Of a DNA stretch of 57,173 nt, positions 1-16,316 are shown one piece after another (the first letter of the stretch is position 1; each line of letters begins with the position of its first letter). The stretch covers positions 1 through 57,173 of the forward strand of contig JAGWLO010000016.1 of NCBI GenBank assembly GCA_028872015.1, written 5' to 3'. This stretch comes from Burkholderiales bacterium. Its GTDB lineage: Bacteria > Pseudomonadota > Gammaproteobacteria > Burkholderiales > Burkholderiaceae_C. The position numbers and the translations under genes were made by a program. A model generated the notes under the pieces. That model was not told the DNA's origin. It was given only the letters and a program-made list of their open reading frames with translations, and did not search any database.

Positions 1-552
1 CAGCGCGGCCTGCGCCATCGGTGCGGCAGGGGCAGGCGCCGGCGCGGCGCGCGGCGCCGGGCTGGGCGCCGTGGCGCTGATCTGCGGTGCCGTGGACGGC
101 GCCGCCGCCTGCGTGCCGGGGGCTGCCGACCGCGCCAGCGGCGGGTCGAACAGCATCGTGTACTCGCGCACCAGCCGGCCGCTGGACCAGTTGGCCTCGA
201 CGATCACGTCGAGGAAGGGCTCGAGCACCGCGTTGTCGCTGGTGACCACCAGCATGTTGCGGCCGTCGGGCCGCTTGACGAGGCGGACATGGGTGCCGGC
301 GAGCACGGCGTGGTAGTCCATGCCGGCCGCCCGGTAGGCGTCGGGCGAGGCCACGCCCACCTTGAGCGAGGAGGCTTCGTCGGGCGTCAGGCTGGTGACG
401 TCGATCTCGGCCTTGAGCGTCTCGCCCAGCGAGGACTGCACCGTCACCCGACCGAGCCCCAGCGCGTACGCCTGGGAGCCGAGCAGCCCCATCACCGCCA
501 GCGCCACGCCGTGGACGGCGAAGCGGAATGCTTTGGTCGAGCGCTTGTTCAA
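1..552 (-). CDS. fimV: FimV N-terminal region (partial, runs off the left edge)
   Basis: This is the N-terminal part of a FimV/HubP-type inner-membrane, peptidoglycan-binding protein linked to type IV pilus assembly and polar organisation. The start is a TTG at 552, chosen because GGGGGA lies about 10 bases upstream and because it gives a standard signal peptide (basic N-terminus, hydrophobic stretch, AYA cleavage site near residue 30). The mature chain opens with LGLGRVTVQSSLGE, a hallmark FimV start, and continues through the conserved N-terminal domain (EIDVTSLTPDEA, SDNAVLEPFLDVIVEANW). From about residue 150 it becomes a Pro/Ala-rich linker, as in the family. The LysM, membrane and tetratricopeptide parts must lie outside the window. 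It follows asd on the same strand, the usual Burkholderiales order. An AT-richer patch at about 650-740 may hold its promoter. Confidence 0.88.
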   Translation of the reverse strand, partial: MNKRSTKAFRFAVHGVALAVMGLLGSQAYALGLGRVTVQSSLGETLKAEIDVTSLTPDEASSLKVGVASPDAYRAAGMDYHAVLAGTHVRLVKRPDGRNMLVVTSDNAVLEPFLDVIVEANWSSGRLVREYTMLFDPPLARSAAPGTQAAAPSTAPQISATAPSPAPRAAPAPAPAAPMAQAAL

Positions 553-804
553 GGCAGATCCCCCATTCGATCGAGCGCAGCCCTGCCAGGCCCCGCCGCC
601 CTCTCTTCGAGTCCAGCGGCGCCGGCTCGGCCCGAATAGCCACCGGCGCCCGAAAATGCAGCAGTATCAAGCATATAGGAGCGCAAGCTCACGCAGAAGC
701 TGATGAATGGCCGGGAAATGGATTGTTTCTGCGGCGTTGGGCGCCTGTTGCAGGTCGACAACGCAGGGCCGCGGCGGTGCCGGGGGGCCGGGGCCGCGGG
801 CCCA

Positions 805-1944
805 TCACTGCGCCAGCAGGATGCGCAGCATGCGCCGCAGCGGCTCGGCCGCGCCCCAGAGCAGCTGGTCACCGATCGTGAACGCGCCCAGGTACTGCGG
901 CCCCAGCGCCAGCTTGCGCAGCCGGCCGACCGCGATGTCCATCGTGCCCGTCACGGCCACCGGCGTGAGGCCGTGCACGGTGGCTGCGCGGGTGTTCGGC
1001 ACCAGGCGCACCCATTCGTTGTCGGCACGGATCATGGCTTCGATATCGGCCAGCGGCAGGTCCTGCTTGAGCTTGATCGTCAGCGCCTGGCTGTGGCAGC
1101 GCATCGCGCCCACGCGCACGCAGATCGAGTCGATGGGCACCGGCGGCGCGCCGAATCCCGGGCCGCGGCCCAGGATCTTGTTGGTCTCGGCGCCGCCCTT
1201 CCACTCTTCCAGGCTGGTGCCGTCGCCGCGGTCGCTGTCGATCCACGGGATCAGGCTGCCGGCCAGCGGCACCATGAAGTTCTGCGTGGCCTCGGCGTTG
1301 AGGCCGCGCTGGGTGGCGGCGACCTGGCGGTCGATCTCGAGGATGGCGCTGGCGGGGTCGTGCAGCAGAGGAGCGACCGCGGCATGGAGCGTGCCGAACT
1401 GCGTCAGCAGCTCGCGCATGTGCTGCGCGCCGCCGCCGCTGGCGGCCTGGTAGGTGGTGGCCGTCATCCACTCCACGAGGTCGGCCTTGAACAGCGCGCC
1501 CAGGCCCATCAGCATGCAGCTGACGGTGCAGTTGCCGCCGATGTAGTCCTTCACGCCCCGGGCCAGCGCGGCGTCGATCACGGCCCGGTTCACCGGGTCG
1601 AGCACGATCACCGCATCGTCGTTCATGCGCAGCGTCTTGGCCGCGTCGATCCAGGTGCCCTTCCAGCCCGCGGCGCGCAGTTGCGGGTGGACGGCCTTGG
1701 TGTAGTCGCCGCCCTGGCAGGTGAGGACGATGTCGCAGCGTTTCAGGGCCGCGATGTCGCTGGCGTCGTGCAGCTGGGTCTCGTTCTTCGCCAGCGGGGC
1801 GATGGCCGGCGGCAGCGGGCCGCCGGCGTTCGAGGTCGAGAAAAACATCGGCTCGATGAGCGCGAAGTCGCCCTCGGCGCGCATGCGCTCGATCAGCACC
1901 GAGCCGACCATGCCGCGCCAGCCGACCAATCCTACGAGTGCCAT
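805..1944 (-). CDS. asd: Aspartate-semialdehyde dehydrogenase
   Basis: The enzyme reduces aspartyl-4-phosphate to aspartate semialdehyde with NADPH, the branch point to Lys/diaminopimelate, Thr and Met. The predicted 379-residue protein starts [15 protein letters not shown], a dinucleotide-binding motif. The catalytic cysteine is C139 in GGNCTVSCM, matching the long Gram-negative Asd type. The ATG at 1944 is chosen over an in-frame upstream extension because the family begins at this motif and AAAGGCGA precedes it. It is the last gene of the leuCDB-asd series, 89 bases after the leuB start, and is followed by fimV. Confidence 0.96.
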   Translation of the reverse strand: MALVGLVGWRGMVGSVLIERMRAEGDFALIEPMFFSTSNAGGPLPPAIAPLAKNETQLHDASDIAALKRCDIVLTCQGGDYTKAVHPQLRAAGWKGTWIDAAKTLRMNDDAVIVLDPVNRAVIDAALARGVKDYIGGNCTVSCMLMGLGALFKADLVEWMTATTYQAASGGGAQHMRELLTQFGTLHAAVAPLLHDPASAILEIDRQVAATQRGLNAEATQNFMVPLAGSLIPWIDSDRGDGTSLEEWKGGAETNKILGRGPGFGAPPVPIDSICVRVGAMRCHSQALTIKLKQDLPLADIEAMIRADNEWVRLVPNTRAATVHGLTPVAVTGTMDIAVGRLRKLALGPQYLGAFTIGDQLLWGAAEPLRRMLRILLAQ

Positions 1945-2033
1945 ATCCGTGTCGCCTTTGCCGTGAATCCGGACCCCTGCCTGCCTCCGGCTCGTATCGC
2001 CGGGGTCCATCGGGGCGAGACGATCCGGGAGCG

Positions 2034-3125
<1,092 letters not shown>

Positions 3126-3133
3126 GGCGGTCC

Positions 3134-3784
3134 TCAACCGAGCTGGGTGTGCGCGAGCCAGGGCATCCTGGCCAGGCGCTCGGCCTCGAAGGCGCGGATC
3201 TTGTCGGCATGGCGCAGCGTCAGGCCGATGTCGTCCAGCCCGCCCAGGAGGCACTCCTTGCGGAAGGGCTCGACCTCGAAAGGAAGGGCGCTGCCGTCGG
3301 GCTTGACGACGAGCTGGCGCGGCAGGTCGATCGTGAGCCGGAATCCGGGAAAGGCCAGCACCGCATCGAACAGCGCGCTCACCTGCGGCTCGGGCAGCAC
3401 GATCGGCAGCAGGCCGTTCTTGTAGCAGTTGTTGAAGAAGATGTCGGCGAAGCTGGGCGCGATGAGGGCCCGGAAGCCGTACTGCTGCAGCGCCCAGGGC
3501 GCGTGCTCGCGGCTGGAGCCGCAGCCGAAGTTGCGCCGCGCCAGCAGGATGGAAGCACCCCGGTAGCGCGGCTGGTTCAGCACGAAGTCGGGGTTGGGCC
3601 GGCGCGAGGCCGGGTCCTGGCCCGGCTCGCCCGGGTCGAGGTAGCGCCAGGCGTCGAACAGGTTGGGCCCGAAGCCGCTGCGCGCGATCGACTTCAGGAA
3701 CTGCTTGGGGATGATGGCGTCGGTGTCGACGTTGTCGCGGTCCATCGGCGCGACCAGTCCCTGGTGGACGGTGAAGGCTTCCAT
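3134..3784 (-). CDS. leuD: 3-isopropylmalate dehydratase small subunit
   Basis: LeuD partners LeuC to isomerise 2-isopropylmalate to 3-isopropylmalate. The 216-residue protein starts [20 protein letters not shown], contains the NVDTDAIIP signature near residues 18-26, and has the substrate-binding segment [12 protein letters not shown] at about 87-98. GAGGAGCC precedes the ATG. It sits 14 bases after leuC and 8 bases before leuB, so the three genes form one tight leuC-leuD-leuB unit. Length and motifs are typical. Confidence 0.97.
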   Translation of the reverse strand: MEAFTVHQGLVAPMDRDNVDTDAIIPKQFLKSIARSGFGPNLFDAWRYLDPGEPGQDPASRRPNPDFVLNQPRYRGASILLARRNFGCGSSREHAPWALQQYGFRALIAPSFADIFFNNCYKNGLLPIVLPEPQVSALFDAVLAFPGFRLTIDLPRQLVVKPDGSALPFEVEPFRKECLLGGLDDIGLTLRHADKIRAFEAERLARMPWLAHTQLG

Positions 3785-3798
3785 AGGGTGCGGGCTCC

Positions 3799-5219
3799 TC
3801 AGGCGATGCGGCGGACGTCGACGAAATGGCCGGCCAGCGCTGCCGCTGCCGCCATCGCCGGGCTGACCAGGTGGGTGCGGCCGCCGGCGCCCTGGCGGCC
3901 CTCGAAGTTGCGGTTGCTGGTGCTGGCGCAGCGCTCGCCGGGCTCGAGCCGGTCGGCGTTCATCGCCAGGCACATGCTGCAGCCGGGCTCGCGCCATTCG
4001 AAGCCGGCGGCCCGGAAGACCTCGTGCAGGCCTTCGGCCTCGGCCTGCGCCTTGACCAGGCCCGAGCCGGGCACGACCAGCGCCAGCCGCACGTTGGCGG
4101 CCACGCGGCCGCCCACGCGCCGCACCACCGCCGCGGCCTCGCGCAGGTCCTCGATGCGGCTGTTGGTGCACGAGCCGATGAAGACCTTGTCGATGCGGAT
4201 GTCGGTGATGGCCTGGTTCGGCGGCAGGCCCATGTAGGCCAGCGCGCGCTCGACGGCACCGCGCGTGGCCGCGTCCTTCTCCCGGTCCGGGTCGGGCACG
4301 CGGCCGTCCACCGGCAGCACCATCTCCGGGCTCGTGCCCCAGGTCACCTGGGGCTGGATCTGCGCCGCGTCGAACTCGACCACGGCGTCCCAGGCCGCGT
4401 CGGGGTCGGACTGCAGCGTGCGCCAGTGCGCCACGGCCCGGTCCCATTCCACGCCCCGGGGGGCGAAGGGCCGGCCCTGGACGTAGGCGAGGGTCTTCTC
4501 GTCCACCGCCACCAGGCCGGCGCGGGCACCGGCCTCGATGGCCATGTTGCACACCGTCATCCGCCCTTCCATGCTGAGCGCGCGGATCGCCGAGCCGCCG
4601 AACTCGATCGTGCAGCCGGTGCCGCCGGCGGTGCCGATCCGGCCGATGACGGCCAGCACGATGTCCTTGGCGGTGACGCCCGGGCCGGCGCGGCCTTCCA
4701 CCCGCACCAGCAGGTTCTTCGCCTTCTTGGCCAGCAGCGTCTGCGTGGCCAGCACATGCTCGACCTCGCTCGTGCCGATGCCGTGCGCCAGCGCGCCGAA
4801 GGCGCCGTGGGTGCTGGTGTGGCTGTCGCCGCAGACCACCGTCATGCCCGGCAGCGTGGCGCCGTTCTCGGGCCCGATCACGTGCACGATGCCCTGGCGC
4901 TTGTCGAGGAACGGAAAGTACGCCGCCGCGCCGCTGGCCCGGATGTTGGCGTCCAGGGTCGTGACCTGCAGCCGGCTGATCGGGTCGGTGATGCCGTCCA
5001 GGCCGCGCGACCAGCCGGTGGTGGGCGTGTTGTGGTCGGCGGTGGCGACGATCGAGCTCGTGCGCCAGACCTTGCGCCCGGCCAGGCGCAGGCCCTCGAA
5101 GGCCTGCGGGCTGGTCACCTCGTGCACCAGGTGGCGGTCGATGTAGAGCACGGCGGTGCCGTCGGGCTCGGTGTGCACGACATGCTCGTCCCAGAGCTTG
5201 TCGTAGAGGGTGCGTCCGG

Positions 5220-5223
<4 letters not shown>
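3799..5223 (-). CDS. leuC: 3-isopropylmalate dehydratase large subunit
   Basis: LeuC is the aconitase-family subunit that holds the [4Fe-4S] cluster and, with LeuD, isomerises isopropylmalate. The 474-residue product shows the three cluster cysteines, C352 in IGSCTNSR and C415/C418 in GCSMC, and the early motif DHNTPT. The ATG at 5223 follows AGGAGA and overlaps the stop codon of the upstream VOC gene as ATGA. Leucine synthesis is therefore likely translated in coupling with the propionyl-CoA genes upstream. No leader peptide or attenuator rich in Leu codons is visible, which fits a gene internal to a longer transcript. Confidence 0.97.
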
Positions 5224-7757
<2,534 letters not shown>

Positions 7758-7779
7758 GTGCCGGTCTCCTCGACCCCGC

Positions 7780-9312
<1,533 letters not shown>

Positions 9313-9344
9313 ACGGGTTCCCTCTGTCTTTCTCGCGTGGGCAA

Positions 9345-10325
9345 TCAGTCGCTCAGGTCGAGCAGCCGGCGCGCGGCCACCGAGGCCGGCAGGCGCCCGG
9401 CGCGAACCTCGGCAATCATCGCCGGCAGCGCTTCGCGCACCGCGGGCCGGTTGTCGAAGCGCTGGCGCAGGCCGGCGCCGATGCGCTCCCACATCCAGGC
9501 CTCGTCCTGCGCGTGGCGGCGTTCGGCCCGGGCGCCGCTGGCCTGCTGGCGGTCGCGGAACTCGGTCACCGCCTGCCAGAACGCGGTCAGGCCGGTGCCC
9601 TTCAGCGCGCTGAGCTGCAGCACCGCGGTGCCGGCCTGCTCGCGCGGGCCCAGCCAGCGCAGCGCGCTCGTGATCTGGGCCCGCGCGCGCGTCGCCGCGG
9701 CCTCGTCCAGGTCGGCCTTGTTGATGACCACCAGGTCGGCCAGCTCCATCACGCCCTTCTTGATGGCCTGCAAGTCGTCGCCGGCGTTCGGCAGCTGCAT
9801 CAGCACGAACATGTCGGTCATGCCGGCCACCGCGGTCTCGCTCTGGCCGACGCCCACGGTCTCCACGATCACGATGTCGTGGCCCGCGGCTTCGCACACC
9901 AGCAGTGTCTCGCGCGTCTTCTCGGCCACGCCGCCCAGCGTGCCGCTGGCGGGGCTGGGGCGGATGAAGGCGCGGGCGTCGTTCGACAGCCGCTCCATGC
10001 GCGTCTTGTCGCCCAGGATCGAGCCGCCGGAGAGGCTGGACGAGGGGTCGATCGCCAGCACCGCCACGCGATGCCCGCGGTCGATCAGCGCCAGCCCCAG
10101 CGCCTCGATGAAGGTGCTCTTGCCGACACCGGGCACGCCGCTGACGCCGAGCCGGAACGAATGCCCGCTGCGCGGCAGCAAGGCGGCCAGCAGTACGTCG
10201 GCGCGGGCGCGGTGGTCGGGCCGCGTGGATTCGAGCAGCGTGATCGCCTTGGCGAGCGCGCGCCGCTGCGCCGGGCCGGCCGGCCCGAGCAGCTGCGCCA
10301 TCAGCGCCGCGTCGTCAGCGTGCAT
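9345..10325 (-). CDS. meaB: Methylmalonyl-CoA mutase-associated GTPase MeaB
   Basis: MeaB is the G3E-family GTPase chaperone that gates adenosylcobalamin loading and protects methylmalonyl-CoA mutase. In the 326-residue protein the P-loop GVPGVGKST is at about 63-71, the switch region includes ETVGVGQSE at about 155-163, and the base-specificity motif NKAD is at about 202-205. It begins 16 bases after the mutase stop codon, consistent with a partner. Older records call this family ArgK, but the context here supports MeaB. Confidence 0.95.
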   Translation of the reverse strand: MHADDAALMAQLLGPAGPAQRRALAKAITLLESTRPDHRARADVLLAALLPRSGHSFRLGVSGVPGVGKSTFIEALGLALIDRGHRVAVLAIDPSSSLSGGSILGDKTRMERLSNDARAFIRPSPASGTLGGVAEKTRETLLVCEAAGHDIVIVETVGVGQSETAVAGMTDMFVLMQLPNAGDDLQAIKKGVMELADLVVINKADLDEAAATRARAQITSALRWLGPREQAGTAVLQLSALKGTGLTAFWQAVTEFRDRQQASGARAERRHAQDEAWMWERIGAGLRQRFDNRPAVREALPAMIAEVRAGRLPASVAARRLLDLSD

Positions 10326-10341
10326 GCCGGTTGACCGGTGC

Positions 10342-12522
<2,181 letters not shown>

Positions 12523-12587
12523 CGCGTCGTTCCTCGCATCGCATCGCATCGCTGCGGCGCGGCTGGGTCGGTTGCCGGGACCGCGGC

Positions 12588-12599
12588 ATTATGCATAAT
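12588..12599. promoter_or_regulatory. Perfect 12-bp palindrome, candidate GntR operator
   Basis: ATTATGCATAAT is a perfect palindrome in an otherwise GC-rich 78-bp gap between scpA and the divergent gntR-type gene. It ends one base before the regulator's start codon. Read on the minus strand it contains CATAAT, a plausible -10 element for scpA. AT-rich palindromes of this size are common FCD/GntR-family operators, so self-regulation and control of the mutase operon is inferred from position and symmetry. Confidence 0.6.
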
Positions 12600-12600
12600 T

Positions 12601-13278
12601 ATGAATTCACAACCGCTTGCCGTGGCCACCGCCCCTGCCCCGCCGCCCGCCCCTTCGCTGTCGCGTCGCGCCCTGTACCAGGACGTGGCCGATCGGCTGC
12701 GGCAGCAGATTTTCGCGCGCGAGCTCGAGCCGGGGGCCTGGATCGACGAGATGAAGCTGGCCGGCCAGTACGGCATCAGCCGCACCCCGATGCGCGAGGC
12801 GCTCAAGGTGCTGGCGGTCGAGGGTCTGGTGACGATGCAGCCACGCCGCGGCGCCTACGTGACCGAGATGTCGCGCGAGGACGTGGCGCAGGTCTACCAC
12901 CTGCTGGCGCTGCTGGAGAGCGACGCCGCGGCCCGCGCCGCCGCCAGCGCGAGCGAGGCCGACCGGGCCGAGCTGGCACGGCTGCACGAGCGGCTCGAGG
13001 CGCAGGTGCGGCGGCGCGAGGCCTTCTTCGCGACGAACGAACAGTTCCACTCGGCGCTGCTGCAGGCGGCGGGCAACCGCTGGGCCCAGCAGGTGGTGGC
13101 CGACCTGCGCCAGGTGATGAAGCTCAGCCGCCACCATTCGCTGTTCAAGCAGGGGCGGCTGGCGCAATCGTTGGCCGAGCACCGCGTGCTGATGCAGGCC
13201 ATCCTGGCGCGCGACCCGGCGCAGGCGGCGCGGGCCATGCAGGCCCACTTCGACAGCGGGCTGGAAGCGGCGGCCTGA
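12601..13278 (+). CDS. GntR-family transcriptional regulator, FCD/FadR subfamily
   Basis: The 225-residue protein has an N-terminal winged helix-turn-helix (about 25-88; the recognition helix region includes GISRTPMREALKVLAVEGL) and an all-helical FCD effector domain. Likely metal-binding positions are N146, H150, H194 and H216. It is divergent from scpA and probably senses an organic acid or acyl-CoA of the propionate pathway; the ligand is inferred. The chosen ATG is the only Met codon compatible with the domain start. No ribosome-binding site precedes it, because the palindrome and AT-rich bases occupy that spot, so a leaderless transcript is possible. No other regulator gene is adjacent. 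Confidence 0.88.
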   Translation: MNSQPLAVATAPAPPPAPSLSRRALYQDVADRLRQQIFARELEPGAWIDEMKLAGQYGISRTPMREALKVLAVEGLVTMQPRRGAYVTEMSREDVAQVYHLLALLESDAAARAAASASEADRAELARLHERLEAQVRRREAFFATNEQFHSALLQAAGNRWAQQVVADLRQVMKLSRHHSLFKQGRLAQSLAEHRVLMQAILARDPAQAARAMQAHFDSGLEAAA

Positions 13279-13292
13279 CACGCGCAGCCATG

Positions 13293-13317
13293 AAAAAGGG
13301 CCGCTCGCAGGCGGCCC
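13293..13317 (-). terminator. Rho-independent terminator of the small lipoprotein gene
   Basis: On the minus strand, GGGCCGC and GCGGCCC form a 7-bp G+C stem around a 6-base loop, followed directly by TTTTT. It lies 38 bases past the lipoprotein stop codon and just past the end of the convergent regulator gene. The T-run is only on the minus-strand side. Confidence 0.8.
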
Positions 13318-13355
13318 CGGTAGGCTGACAGAGCCGCCTGGCGGCCCTGCGCAGA

Positions 13356-13562
13356 TCAGTTCGACGCAGCCGAGGCCGGTGCGGAAGCCGCGTCCGAAGC
13401 GGCGCCCATCGCAGCGCTGGCGCTGGTGTCCGGGGCCATCGGGGCAGCCGAGGCGGGGGCTTCGGCGGGGGCCGGCGCCGGGGCGGGCGTCTCATCCTTC
13501 TTGCCGCAGGCGGCGAGGGCGAAAACGGCGGCCAGGGCGGCCAGGGCAATCGACTTCTTCAT
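13356..13562 (-). CDS. Small Ala/Pro-rich lipoprotein
   Basis: This 68-residue protein begins MKKSIALAALAAVFALAACGKK, a signal peptide ending in the lipobox LAAC, so Cys19 should be lipidated. The rest is a low-complexity chain of Ala, Pro, Ser and Glu with no recognisable domain. CTGAGGA precedes the ATG and a clear terminator follows the stop. The 160-bp leader upstream is AT-richer than its surroundings and suits an independent promoter. Such small lipoproteins are frequent in Burkholderiales; the function is unknown. Confidence 0.8.
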   Translation of the reverse strand: MKKSIALAALAAVFALAACGKKDETPAPAPAPAEAPASAAPMAPDTSASAAMGAASDAASAPASAASN

Positions 13563-13710
13563 AGGTGTCCTCAGGAGTGTTAGGTCGCGGTGAGCAGCTT
13601 CTTTGGGGCACTCTTTGACAACGCTCAGAGACCCGCTTCAGAAAGTTCCACAGGACTGACGAATCCGAACAAGAAATTCACTTCAGTCCAGCCAGGGAGT
13701 ATAGCCCGGG

Positions 13711-13726
13711 CTAGGGCATTCCCTAG
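13711..13726. other. Inverted repeat over the stop codon of the roxA-linked gene
   Basis: CTAGGG-CATT-CCCTAG is a perfect 6-bp inverted repeat with a 4-base loop. It can be extended outward by GGG/CCC pairs with a two-base bulge. It includes the TAG stop of the minus-strand unknown gene and lies upstream of the lipoprotein gene. No T-run follows, so it may be a weak terminator, an mRNA 3-prime stabiliser or a protein site. Confidence 0.4.
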
Positions 13727-14235
13727 AGCCCCAGCGTGTCAACCGCAAACGCTCGCTCCGAACGTTGCAAAAGCGCATCAATCTGCTCCTGCCACACCAC
13801 CGCGGTGCGGACGCTGTCGTCGGCGCGTCCGCGCCAGTGCACGGCGTCGATCAGGTGCACGCTCACGCCGCGATCGGCCACCAGCAGGGTGGGCAGCGCC
13901 GGGGCGGCTTCACGCGGCAGTTGCCAGCACTCGATGGCGTGCCCCCAGTCGTGCCGCCACCGGGTGAAGCGCGGCCAGCGGCGCGGCACCTCGTCGTAGC
14001 CGGCCGCCAGCAACGTCAGGCGCCGACCCGGGCGGCGCAGCCAGCCGGCCAGCAGGCCCATCATGTCGGCGTCGTCCAGCGGCCAGCCGGCGAAGTCGGT
14101 GTCCACGAAGTGCACCTGACGCGCATGCAGCGCCACCGCGCGCCGCAGCCCCCAGCGCAGGGCCTGCGCAAACGCAGCCCGCGAGTCGATGGCCGGCACG
14201 GGGCCGCCCGCGGCGGCGGCAACGGCATCGGTCAC
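13723..14235 (-). CDS. Protein of unknown function downstream of roxA
   Basis: I do not recognise this 170-residue protein. The likely start is GTG at 14235, which overlaps the TGA of roxA as GTGA, so the two should be translated together. Notable segments are VDTDFAGWPLDDADMMGLL, a Trp/Arg-rich stretch (RRWPRFTRWRHDWGHAIECW), and a central short hydrophobic run. There is no signal peptide or membrane helix. It resembles small proteins often encoded next to roxA-type genes in Burkholderiales (recalled, not checked). An in-frame upstream ATG would give 190 residues but would sit inside roxA. Confidence 0.65.
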   Translation of the reverse strand: MTDAVAAAAGGPVPAIDSRAAFAQALRWGLRRAVALHARQVHFVDTDFAGWPLDDADMMGLLAGWLRRPGRRLTLLAAGYDEVPRRWPRFTRWRHDWGHAIECWQLPREAAPALPTLLVADRGVSVHLIDAVHWRGRADDSVRTAVVWQEQIDALLQRSERAFAVDTLGL

Positions 14236-15374
14236 GGGGCGTCCTGCGGCAAGCCGCCTGCCAGCGCGCCGTGCAACCAGCCGGCCTGCAGCCACTCGGC
14301 CAGCAGCGTGTGGGCCGGGGCGCTGAAGCCCGCGACTGCAGGCGCGCCGAGCCGGCGCTCGTCGGCCAGCCGGCGCAGCAGGCGCGCATCGCGCCCCGAC
14401 GCCGCGAAGGCTTCGCCGTTGATGAACACATGGCGCTCGTCGTAGAGCATGCGGGTGGCCCGGTCCAGTGCCAGGCCTGCCGCCGGCGTGCGCACGCCGG
14501 CCTGGAACCAGACCTGCGGCTTGGGCTCGGTCAGCACCTCGCCCAGCGCGCGCGCCAGGGCCTGCGGATCGGCCAGGCAGCGTGCCAGCGCGGCCTGCGC
14601 GAAAGCCCGCAGCGGCGCCGGCACCGCGCCGGGCGTGGCCGTGGCGGCCTGCGCGGGGTCGCGGTACAGCGCACCCGGCGCATCGATCGCGTCGGCCAGC
14701 CGCAGCAGCAGCTCGCGCGCCAGCTCATCGGCCGCGGGGGCGCGGAAGCCGATCGAGCAGGTGACGCAATCGCCGCCCACCGCCACGCCGTCGTGGCCCC
14801 AGCGCGGCGGCAGGTACAGCATGTCGCCGGGCTCGAGCAGCCAGTCGTCGCTGGGCTCGAAATGGCGCAGCAGCTTCAACGGGGCGTCGGGCTCGAACGC
14901 CGGGTCGCGCACGCGGCCCACGCGCCAGCGCCGCCGACCTTGCACCTGCAGCAGGAACACGTCGTACGAATCGACGTGCGGGCCGACGCCGCCGCCGTCG
15001 CTGGCCCACGACACCATCAGGTCGTCCAGCCGCGCATCGGGCACGAAGCGAAAGCGCGCCAGCATCTCGTGCGCCGCCTCCACATGGCCATCCAGCCCCT
15101 GCACCAGCAGCGTCCAGCCGGCGCGGCCCAGCGGCGGCAAGGCGCGCCGCGGCAGCGGGCCCTGGCGCACCCGCCAGACGCCGGCCTCGCGCACGACGAG
15201 CCGCGATTCGACATCGTCCCGCGCCGCCAGCGCGAACAGCGCCGCACGCCCGAGCGGCGGCTGCACGCCGGGCCAGGCCTGGCGCACCAGCAGCGGCTGC
15301 TTCTGCCAGTGCCGGGCCATGAACCGGGCCGGCGACAGCCCGCCCAGCAGCGGCGTGGCAGCGTCAATGTCCAT
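14232..15374 (-). CDS. roxA: JmjC/cupin ribosomal oxygenase, RoxA (YcfD) type
   Basis: This is probably the 2-oxoglutarate- and Fe(II)-dependent oxygenase that hydroxylates an arginine of ribosomal protein uL16. The 380-residue protein, close to the E. coli YcfD length, has the JmjC facial triad H133-x-D135 in GPHVDSYDVFL and H194 in RWGHDGVAVG, then a C-terminal helical/winged-helix region. The N-terminal FMARHWQKQPLLVRQAWPG matches the family opening. It is divergent from the SlyD-like gene across 75 bases, and its stop overlaps the following unknown gene. The ribosome-binding site is weak, so the exact start is moderately sure. Confidence 0.85.
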   Translation of the reverse strand: MDIDAATPLLGGLSPARFMARHWQKQPLLVRQAWPGVQPPLGRAALFALAARDDVESRLVVREAGVWRVRQGPLPRRALPPLGRAGWTLLVQGLDGHVEAAHEMLARFRFVPDARLDDLMVSWASDGGGVGPHVDSYDVFLLQVQGRRRWRVGRVRDPAFEPDAPLKLLRHFEPSDDWLLEPGDMLYLPPRWGHDGVAVGGDCVTCSIGFRAPAADELARELLLRLADAIDAPGALYRDPAQAATATPGAVPAPLRAFAQAALARCLADPQALARALGEVLTEPKPQVWFQAGVRTPAAGLALDRATRMLYDERHVFINGEAFAASGRDARLLRRLADERRLGAPAVAGFSAPAHTLLAEWLQAGWLHGALAGGLPQDAP

Positions 15375-15449
15375 GCCGCCATTCTGGCCCAGGGCCTTGC
15401 GGCAGCCCGCGTGGGCGCCGTCGCCGGCGCCCTGTGCCATCATCTTCGG

Positions 15450-15980
15450 ATGCTGATTTCCGCCCCCTGCGTGGTGAGCCTGACGTGGACCCTCACCGAC
15501 GGCCAGAACCGCCCCATCGACGCCCTGGCCGAGCCGCTGGAGTTCTTCTACGGCGGCGACGATCTGCTGGCCAAGGTCGAGGAAGCGCTGGCCGGCCATG
15601 CCGAGGGCGACGAGTTGCAGCTGCACCTCGAGCCCGAGCAGGCCTTCGGCGACTACCGGGCCGAGCTGGTGTGCTTCGAGGACCGCCAGCTGTTCCCCGA
15701 GCAGCTCGAAACCGGCATGGCCTTCGAAGGCCTGCCCGCAGGCCACAAGACGCCCGGCATGCCGGGCGACGCGGTCTACATCGTGACCGAGATCTACCCT
15801 TCGCACGTGGTGCTCGACGGCAACCACCCGCTGGCGGGCATGTCGCTGCGGCTCGATCTGAAGGTGCGCGCCGTGCGCGAGGCCACCGAGGACGAAGCCG
15901 CGGCGCGCAGCGTCGGCGGCTCGCCCGTCACCGTGCTGGGCAGCGGCACGGCGCCGGCCGGCCCGTCGAGGCTGCACTGA
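15450..15980 (+). CDS. SlyD-like FKBP-type peptidyl-prolyl isomerase
   Basis: The 176-residue protein is a cytosolic FKBP isomerase/chaperone of the SlyD group. Its hallmark segment FFYGGDDLLAKVEEALAGH is followed by EPEQAFGDY, where the IF chaperone domain begins, then NHPLAG at the return to the FKBP domain. It lacks the His-rich metal-binding tail of E. coli SlyD. The ATG at 15450 starts the strand before the FKBP core; the upstream bases show only a weak ribosome site. It ends a few bases before the convergent small chaperone-linked gene. Confidence 0.88.
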   Translation: MLISAPCVVSLTWTLTDGQNRPIDALAEPLEFFYGGDDLLAKVEEALAGHAEGDELQLHLEPEQAFGDYRAELVCFEDRQLFPEQLETGMAFEGLPAGHKTPGMPGDAVYIVTEIYPSHVVLDGNHPLAGMSLRLDLKVRAVREATEDEAAARSVGGSPVTVLGSGTAPAGPSRLH

Positions 15981-15986
15981 CGGCAC

Positions 15987-16316
15987 TCACCCCGGCGGCG
16001 CCAGCGTGCTCAGGTTCGGGTCGGGCCAGCCCAGCAGCTCCGCCAGGCGCCGCGTCACCCAGACGGCCTCGGCGGCCTCCAGGCCGGCCTGCCCGCCGGC
16101 CAGGCCGCGGTGCATGCGCAGCAGCACGTCGGCCTCGGTGATGCCCAGCTCCCAGCGCCGCGTCTGCGCCGGATCGACCAGCATCGTCGCCATGTCCTCG
16201 CACAACTCGTACCTCTCGAGGATGAACGCGTGCGCCACCGTCGGCTTGATGCGCCCGGGCGGCACGAACAGCGCGACGAACGACGCCGGCACGACGATCT
16301 GGCTGGCATCCGACAT
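15987..16316 (-). CDS. Small ATPase-with-chaperone-activity family protein
   Basis: This 109-residue protein matches a small Burkholderiales family usually annotated as ATPase with chaperone activity; no Walker motif is visible, so the name is not proof of activity. Core segments are SQIVVPASFVALFVPPGR, ERYELCEDMATML and LGITEADVLLRMHRGL. The start MSDASQIVVP at 16316 agrees with the recalled family start. An in-frame ATG at 16340, with a G-run just upstream, would give 117 residues. It faces the SlyD-like gene tail to tail and is divergent from the acyl-CoA ligase gene. Confidence 0.7.
   Translation of the reverse strand: MSDASQIVVPASFVALFVPPGRIKPTVAHAFILERYELCEDMATMLVDPAQTRRWELGITEADVLLRMHRGLAGGQAGLEAAEAVWVTRRLAELLGWPDPNLSTLAPPG

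Noticed and set aside
780-805. GC-rich hairpin after asd as a terminator
   Set aside because: The pairing GGGCC/GGCCC is visible but no T-run follows on the minus strand, and fimV lies downstream in the same direction.
12537-12551. Threefold GCATC repeat before scpA
   Set aside because: Only 15 bases in the untranslated leader, with no spacing like an operator or CRISPR; probably slippage.
13608-13660. TTGACA in the lipoprotein leader on the plus strand as a promoter
   Set aside because: No matching -10 and no plus-strand gene follows.
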